The notes beneath the pieces are model-generated. The model did no database searches. It worked only from the letters and a program-made list of their open reading frames with translations, and had not been told where the DNA came from. From contig NW_019775837.1 in the NCBI RefSeq assembly GCF_001039355.2, positions 124,001 to 188,000 of the forward strand: a stretch of 64,000 bases of DNA, written 5' to 3'. The translations under genes were made by a program, and so were the position numbers. Positions 58,001-64,000 of the stretch are shown piece after piece. This DNA comes from Lingula anatina. Taxonomy: Eukaryota > Brachiopoda > Lingulata > Lingulida > Lingulidae. The number at the start of each line of letters is the position of its first letter. Position 1 is the stretch's first letter.

Positions 58001-58204
58001 GTAATGCAGTGTAAATGCATCTCATGGGTTTCCTTTAAATCGAACAATAAATTAGCCGAGAAGGGCCTCATGCTCTTATTTGAGATCAGCGTTAGCCTCG
58101 ATAATCATTGCGAGGACAACCCAACTGCTGTCCGAGCAACTGTCAACTGCCCTGGCTCCTATGCCTGGTCCATCTTCACGGCGCACTATGACGTACCAGC
58201 ACTG
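58001..58204 (+). CDS. Ly6/uPAR-like gene, exon: first half of domain 1
   Basis: A 68-codon exon with a polypyrimidine tract plus CAAG acceptor in front and donor GTATGT behind (phase 0). It encodes VMQCKCISW, then HCEDNPTAVRATVNCPG, ending DVPAL. The spacing of cysteines and the pairing with the next exon fit the N-terminal half of a three-finger (Ly6/uPAR) domain. The usual C-x2-C start appears as CKC here, and the CxC after NCPG is missing. The frame stays open upstream of 58001, but without an ATG and in a pyrimidine-rich tract, so it was not included. The homologous exon at 63063 supports it being coding. The upstream signal-peptide exon was not identified. Confidence 0.6.
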
Positions 58205-58722
58205 GTATGTAACTGTTACTTTTACGTTATAGCTGCAAATGATTACATGTGCGATTCCAGTATTCTTATGTCCCACAAGTCAGCTGCGTCAGAGAATTAG
58301 AATATACGTTTTATGCTTGTACATGTAGTGGCTACTAGAATGCAGTTTAACTGTAGAAAGTAGCACCCTTCCCTCTAATTTACAGGAGAAAATTAACACG
58401 ACATGAGATATCCTGGAAAATAGAGTAACTGAATAATAACCCCTCCCCAAATAAATAAACAAATTAATAAAGTCCTGGTGACTATGTAAGAGCAAGCCTC
58501 AAGAAAACGACAGAACCACTCTTTCAGACAACGATTTGCCGTTTCATCGTAGGTACTAACACAGCGGAGAAGGGGAACTTCTGGTAACTGCGCTCCTAGG
58601 CAGAGACTAATATGACATTTATTATTTCATTTATTTATTTTTTTCGAAAACTATGACAACTGATGTAAATACAATATTTATATAAATATATAGATATAAA
58701 TAGTGAATTTGTATATTTGCAG

Positions 58723-58933
58723 AACATAAGCAATATAGAAGGCCAGTTCTACACACGCGTGTGTATTCCTGTGAAGAGTCTTGATACTGGATGCAGAGAT
58801 TTCCGACATGGGCGGGCCGTTGGTCTTGGCATCGGCTTTTTCAACCCACAAGCGCCCGTCTTCGGAAGACAGTGCGTTTGTAATACTGATTTCTGCAACA
58901 GGGACTCAGGGAATCTCCCTAACTTGCCTGAAG
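58723..58933 (+). CDS. Ly6/uPAR-like gene, exon: second half of domain 1
   Basis: Acceptor ATTTGCAG in front. It reads NISNIEGQFYTRVCIP, then GCRDF, and ends with QCVCNTDFCN, the diagnostic CxCxxDxCN close of a Ly6/uPAR domain, followed by a short linker GNLPNLPE. The donor GTGATA at 58934 is weak but leaves phase 1, exactly the phase needed by the acceptor at 63063, restoring PEVPVIKC across the junction. If that donor is not used, the frame stops at 58947 (GDTG). Proteins of this class are secreted or GPI-anchored and bind other proteins. The partner is unknown. Confidence 0.72.
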
Positions 58934-58955
58934 GTGATACTGGTTGACATGCTTG

Positions 58956-59399
58956 TTGTGATAGTACCATAACGGTTACGAGGCCTTTAAAGGTTCTTAA
59001 AATGATGCTTAGGCGGGAATGGACATTGATCTCTATCCTTTACCAGCTACGCTGGAAATCATTTCTAAAAATTTTCTTTGGTTGCTATAAGAGGAAACTC
59101 GTAACCACTGAGGGTGGGCGGGTCATTCACGGCGCAATCGGTAGCGTGCAAGGCTGTTAAAAAAATTGATTGTGTTAGTTGAGACTAGTTGTGATAGTAC
59201 CATAACGGTTACGAGGCCTTTAAAGGTTCTTAAAATGATGCTTAGGCGGGAATGGACATTGATCTCTATCCTTTACCAGCTACGCTGGAAATCATTTCTA
59301 AAAATTTTCTTTGGTTGCTATAAGAGGAAACTCGTAACCACTGAGAGTGGGCGGGTCATTCACGGCGCAATCGGTAGCGTGCAAGGCTGTTAAAAAAAT
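58956..59399. repeat. 211-bp direct duplication (offset 233)
   Basis: 58956-59166 and 59189-59399 are nearly identical, starting ttgtgatagtaccataacgg and ending aaggctgttaaaaaaat. Each contains the first half of the tRNA-like segment. The duplication forms the left shoulder of the larger tandem repeat. Confidence 0.9.
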
Positions 59400-59472
59400 C
59401 CAAACCAATTATCCACCATGGTAACGAGTCACGAGTAGTCACGAGTTCGAATCCCGCATGAGGCATGTCACC
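59351..59472 (+). repeat. tRNA-derived SINE-like segment, copy 1
   Basis: cggcgcaatcggtagcgtg matches a tRNA D-arm/box A. ggctgttaa looks like an Asn (GTT) anticodon stem-loop, and after an insert gagttcgaatccc matches box B and the T-loop. The acceptor and T stems no longer pair well, so it is a SINE head or tRNA pseudogene and not a functional tRNA. Confidence 0.6.
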
Positions 59473-60748
59473 TGTCCCTCGGATACGAGCTGGACACGTG
59501 ATCGGGAAGGCGCGAATACGAATGCAGGCAATCGTCGGTCCCGGCAAATTACCTTTTGCATAAAAAGCCGGTATACTTTCGCATAAGTGATCGATTTGGC
59601 AACAACTTTAGCTGGTCGTTATCATAGTGTCTGCCTCGTCGATAACACTTCCTTACTCTTCATTTAAAGGTTCTTAAAATGATGCTTAGGCGGGGATGGT
59701 CATTGATCTCTATCCTTTACCAGCTACGCAACAGATCAAACTTGAATTGAGTCAGTATAGCAACCCGCCATGGTGCCATGCACGTCATACTGCCCTTTCA
59801 TCTCAGAGAGCTGTCTTCTCGGTGGGATTATCAGCAAAATTATTTATTTTATTTATTTATTTTTTTCGAAAATCACGCTATTGCTTTACCCAATGTTACA
59901 TTTTGTTGTGTTTTTAAATGCCATCCCCTCCTCTAGGGCCTTGCTTCTCAAGACTGTTCATATTGTCTTACAGTACCCGGGGCAACTCCACAATGGCCAT
60001 TAGAAATGGCAAAGACTACTCAAATCCAAACTGCCAAACTGCGAACCGTTTAAGCTCTCGTCGTGCTCGATAACTTCACAGGTGAAGTCAGACGTAATCT
60101 CACTGTAAACCAAAATGAAAATAAAAGCATCAGAAATCATCTGGCTTGTTACGTTCCGAGCAGTCTTATCAATAAAAGCGACCAAACTTGATATTGTTTC
60201 GGTAGCTTTCCCGCTTTGGCACCACGTTATACCGCCTGTAAACCGCGTTCAGCAGAAAAAGAAGGTATCCTCTCGGCGGAATTGTCGCCAAATATGTTGT
60301 CTTTGTCAAAATTCACATGGTTGCAATTGTTTGAAAGGAAAACGCACCAGCTTCAACACATTTGAACGTTTTTAATGATTCCCTCTTTTCAGGGGCTTGC
60401 TAAAACTAAAATCGCCCCCCGACCCCCTGTGCTTTTTAACATCATAGGTGATACCAAACTAAATCTCAGCTCAAAACAAAGTCATAGTAAAAAAAAAAAA
60501 AAAAATGAATCTATCTCGGAACGCTCCGTGTCGGCTTCTCAACCAAGGTCTCGTGTACATCATCTACTTCAACGTTCAATGATAATACGCTGTTCGGGGA
60601 AAGGCGTTGTGCGGGATGAAATTCATCTTTTTACGGCTCACGGGCTATCGATTGTAATTTCGGACATTTACATGTGCATCCCAACTGGCCCTCTTCATGA
60701 CAAGGCAGAAAGTTTGCATTTGATTTAGGATTTGCTAATGAAGCTGCC

Positions 60749-60831
60749 GCGGTTCCGTGGTAACTTCGCTGACTGAAACGCAGCTAGTAAGACAACTTCC
60801 CGGGTTCGAATTCTACAACGAACAGCACAAT
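60749..60831 (+). repeat. Second tRNA-like segment, copy 1
   Basis: ggttccgtggtaacttcgct at the 5' side and cccgggttcgaattc (box B-like) about 50 bases later, followed by a T-rich tail. It recurs at 62307-62388. Weaker than the Asn-like segment. Confidence 0.4.
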
Positions 60832-60907
60832 TTTTTGTTGCTGGAAATCATTTCTAAAAATTTTCTTTGGTTGCTATAAGAGGAAACTCGTAACCACGGA
60901 GGGTGGT

Positions 60908-61029
60908 CGGGTCATTCACGGCGCAATCGGTAGCGTGCAAGGCTGTTAAAAAATCCAAACCAATCATCCACCATGGTAACGAGTCACGAGTAGTCACGAG
61001 TTCGAATCCCGGATGAGGCATGTCACCTG
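60908..61029 (+). repeat. tRNA-derived SINE-like segment, copy 2
   Basis: Same Asn-like segment in the second 1.56 kb unit, with a box B-like gagttcgaatcccgg. Confidence 0.6.
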
Positions 61030-62306
61030 TCCCTCGGATACGAGCTGGTCACGTGATCGGGAAGTCGCGAATACGAATGCAGGCACTCGTCGGTCCCGGC
61101 AAATTACCTTTTGCATAAAAAGCCGGTATACTTTCGCATAAGTGATCGATTTGGCAACAACTTTAGCTGGTCGTTATCATAGTGTCTGCCTCGTCGATAA
61201 CACTTCCTTACTCTTCATTTAAAGGTTCTTAAAATGATGCTTAGGCGGGGATGGTCATTGATCTCTATCCTTTACCAGCTACGCAACAGATCAAACTTGA
61301 ATTGAGTCAGTATAGCAAACCCGCCATGGTGCCATGCACGTCATACTGCCCTTTCATCTCAGAGAGCTGTCTTCTCGGTGGGATTATCAGCAAAATAATT
61401 CATTTTATTTATTTTTTTTTTTTGAAAATCACGTCACCGCTATTGCTTTACCCAATGTTACATTTTGTTGTGTTTTTAAATGCCATCCCCTTCTCTAGGG
61501 CCTTGCTTCTCAAGACTGTTCATATTGTCTTACAGTACCCGGAGCAACTCCACAATGGCCATTAGAAATGGCAAAGACTACTCAAATCCAAAACTGCCAA
61601 ACTGTGAACCGTTTAAGCTCTCGTCGTGCTCGATAACTTCACAGGTGAAGTCAGACGTAATCTCACTGTAAACCAAAATGAAAATAAAAGCATCAGAAAT
61701 CATCTGGCTAGTTACGTTCCGAGCAGTCTTATCAATAAAAGCGACCAAACTTGATAATGTGTCGGTAGCTTTCCCGCTTTGGCACCACGTCATACCGCCT
61801 GTAAACCGCGTTCAGCAGAAAAAGAAAGTATCCTCTCGGCGGCATTGTCGCCAAATATGTTGTCTTTGTCGAAATTCACATGGTTGCAATTGCTTGAAAG
61901 GAAAACGCACCAGCTTCAACACATTTGAACGTTTTTAATGATTCCCTCTTTTCAGGGGCTTGCTAAAACTAAAATCGCCCCCCCCCCGCGCTTTTTAACG
62001 TCATAGGTGATACCAAACTAAATCTCAGCTCAAAACAAAGTCATAGTAAAAAAAAAAAAAAAATTGAATCTATCTCGAAACGCTCCGTGTCGGCTTCTCA
62101 ACCAAGGTCTCGTGTACATCATCTACTTCAACGTTCAATGATAATACGATGTTCGGGGAAAGGCGTTGTGCGGGATGAAATTCATTTTTTACGGCTCAAG
62201 GGCTATCGATTGTAATTTCGGACATTTACATGTGCATCCCAACTGGCCCTCTTCATGACAAGGCAGAAAGTTTGCATTTGATTAAGAGCTTTCTAACGAA
62301 GCTTCC

Positions 62307-62388
62307 GCGGTTCCGTGGTAACTTCGCTGACTGAAACGCAGCTAGTAAGACAACTTCCCGGGTTCGAATTCTACAACGAACAGCACAA
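62307..62388 (+). repeat. Second tRNA-like segment, copy 2
   Basis: Counterpart of 60749-60831 in the second unit. Confidence 0.4.
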
Positions 62389-62466
62389 TTTTTTTGTTGC
62401 TGGAAATCATTTCTAAAAATTTTCTTTGGTTACTATAAGAGGAAACTCGTAACAACGGAGGGTGGG

Positions 62467-62588
62467 CGGGTCATTCACGGCGCAATCGGTAGCGTGCAAG
62501 GCTGTTAAAAAAATCCAAACCAATCATCCACCATGGTAACGAGTCACGAGTAGTCACGAGTTCGAATCCCGGATGAGGCATGTCACCT
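62467..62588 (+). repeat. tRNA-derived SINE-like segment, copy 3
   Basis: Same Asn-like segment in the partial third unit. Confidence 0.6.
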
Positions 62589-63062
62589 GTCCCTTTGGAT
62601 ACGAGCTGGACACGTGATCGGAAAGGCGCGAATACGAATGCAGGCACTCGTCGGTCCCGGCAAATTACCTTTTGCATAAAAAGTCGGTATACTTTCGCAT
62701 AAGTGATCGATTTGGCAACAACTTTTGCTGGTCGTTATCATAGTGTCTGCCTCGTCGATAACATTTCCTTACTCTTCATTTAATTGGGAATAATCTCTCT
62801 CTCTCTCTGATTTTTGTAGATCGAGGCTGGGTGTTCAAAATGTGTATATAGCTATATAATTTGGTCATTATTGCACATTTTCACTATTAAAGGTCGTCTG
62901 TCCATATGCCAGTACTTGGACATAATGAACGAAATTGAGCTGGCTTGTTTCATGTATGTACCTATAGTACTTGCATATTCCAAACTTCATGTACACCGTA
63001 GGAGGCCTATACCGAGTTTCGTATCTAAGTCTATACGAATCTTCTTTTTGTGTTCTTTTCAG

Positions 63063-63259
63063 TTCCTGTCATCAAATGCCCCAGCTCCTTACATATGAAT
63101 CACGTATTCGGGTATCTTGATCTGACCCGGACCGCAGACGCTGTATTACATCAGTATTTATCCTATAATTCCCGTTGTGATGAGGGAGACGTACATGTTT
63201 TTACCACAGACTGTAGGGGATTTTGCTTTACGGCGCAGACAGCGGTGAATATTACTGCA
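63063..63259 (+). CDS. Ly6/uPAR-like gene, exon: first half of domain 2
   Basis: Acceptor TTCTTTTCAG in front, donor GTACGT behind. It starts in phase 1 and ends in phase 0, the same ending phase as the 58001 exon. It encodes VPVIKCPSS, then RCDEGDVHVFTTDCRGFCFTAQ and ends NITA. Its second half aligns with HCEDNPTAVRATVNCPG of domain 1, and its DCRGFCF is the canonical C-x2-C of the third-to-fourth cysteine region. The expected closing exon (CxCxxDxCN) is not found before 64000, so the gene continues beyond the window. Confidence 0.6.
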
Positions 63260-64000
63260 GTACGTATATAAAGTCGAGAATATACAAAAAACATCATTAT
63301 CATTAAGTGCTTGAGATCGTTTTCTGCATTCGCGCCCGTGTTTGTGCGTGTGTCTACTGCATGTAGTATGCGCGTGCGCCTGTGTGCATACGTGCGGGAG
63401 TGTGTTCATTCAATTCAGCATGTACTGTATCCTGATCGCCCTGCTGTTCGTAATGTTGGCGTCACTAAAGTAATTGCTTATCATATACGTGTGTTTATAC
63501 ACTGTCATTACACTTCAAGGACTTCAAGGACTATCACTTTATCACGGGTTACTTTCTTACATTCTACATTTTTAGAACTTTTTTATGCCAGTAGGTAATA
63601 CAGTCCTCATAAACAAAATAGCCGCAGATTTATGTTTGCAAAGTAATTCATACTCTGAAACTAAATAAATACTATTTAGACGAATATTAGTATAGCCCTC
63701 TATAACACAGCGGGTTAATAAATTATAATCGAGAACAGTTAATTTGTAACAAAAAGTTTGTTAAGGAAATGTTGTTTCTGGAAAGTTTTCGCACCATTGA
63801 ATTAGTTTTTTTTAAATACAAATTATTGCTAAGACACGGGAATTAATTACGTTTTATATTGAAATGATTCTGTTATTCGCTGTTACTTAATAATTGGTTA
63901 AAGGAATAATAACTCTTCGTTTCGGCCAAAAAATGAATTTTCCTGGAGTAAACAACAATTTCCCCATACTAACCAATGGTTAATGAATCCATTTTTACAT
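63260..64000. other. Presumed intron of the Ly6-like gene
   Basis: No exon recognised. A GTGCGTGTG-rich stretch near 63340-63400 produces spurious frames on both strands. Confidence 0.5.

Larger units (their letters stand above)
59284..62783. repeat. 1.56-kb tandem repeat, about 2.25 copies, in the Ly6-like intron
   Basis: Copy 1 is 59284-60840, copy 2 is 60841-62399 and a partial copy 3 is 62400-62783. Each starts ctggaaatcatttctaaaaa. Periods are 1557 and 1559 bases, and the copies differ at only a few percent of positions. Each unit contains two tRNA-like segments, an A-run of about 17 bases and no conserved long frame beyond what near-identity produces. The repeat fills nearly all of the intron 58934-63062. 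Confidence 0.92.

Noticed and set aside
59351-59472. Functional tRNA-Asn gene
   Set aside because: Box A, a GTT anticodon loop and box B are present, but the variable region holds a long insert and the acceptor and T stems do not pair properly.
60115-61938. 86-codon frames conserved between the two 1.56-kb repeat units
   Set aside because: The units are almost identical over their whole length, so frame conservation is not evidence of coding. The frames include tRNA-like and homopolymer-rich flanks and match no family.
1-64000. CRISPR arrays, bacterial operons, prophage or plasmid features
   Set aside because: The spliced genes, SINE- and MITE-rich spacers and TATA promoters are eukaryotic, and no regularly spaced short repeats with unique spacers were seen.

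Overview
The window is animal nuclear DNA, most likely from an aquatic invertebrate. The evidence is spliced genes with GT/AG borders, TATA-type promoters, abundant microsatellites, a Tc1-type transposon, several short inverted-repeat elements and large segmental duplications. Runs such as tacatgtaca are common in marine lophotrochozoans, but I cannot fix the phylum. There is no bacterial-style gene organisation. Two assembly problems are visible: a single N at 44794 and a 499-base N gap at 51776-52274.

Layout. Bases 1-20 kb hold no gene I can support, only microsatellites, small inverted repeats and a dispersed repeat. Bases 20.2-56.1 kb hold a head-to-tail array, all on the minus strand, of one gene family: four to five copies of a secreted, cysteine-rich protein of about 350 residues related to the Vps62/DUF946 family (Pfam PF06101). 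The intact copies are at 20228-21298, 29205-30275, 42083-43126, 47479-48528 and 53873-54934. A broken copy lies at 36328-37217 and a small fragment at 34500-34775. Each intact copy has its whole coding sequence in one exon, with a splice acceptor about 50-70 bases upstream of the ATG. Conserved TATA-box plus non-coding first-exon modules lie further upstream. The genes form two subfamilies: A (the 20 and 29 kb copies) and B (42, 47 and 54 kb). They differ in promoter module, signal peptide, mature N terminus and 3' flank. The broken copy at 36-37 kb has an A-type 3' end and a B-type 5' end, so it sits at the recombination joint between the two sub-arrays.

The space between genes is itself repeated (B units of about 5.4 and 6.4 kb), and transposable elements have landed in it. 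There is a Tc1-like element with intact ends inside the probable 5'UTR intron of the first gene. One MITE sits on the stop codon of the pseudogene. Another MITE has its empty site preserved in a paralogous unit.

Bases 56-57.9 kb are a boundary zone with a close match to the CTCF consensus. From 58.0 kb to the end, the plus strand carries exons of a multi-domain Ly6/uPAR-like (three-finger) gene. Its roughly 4.1 kb intron is filled by a 1.56 kb tandem repeat containing tRNA-derived (SINE-like) sequence. The Ly6-like gene continues past the right edge.

The most interesting system is the expanding array of secreted Vps62-fold proteins. They have a nearly invariant core, a variable mature N terminus, an uninterrupted coding exon and their own duplicated promoter cassettes. 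Their function is unknown.
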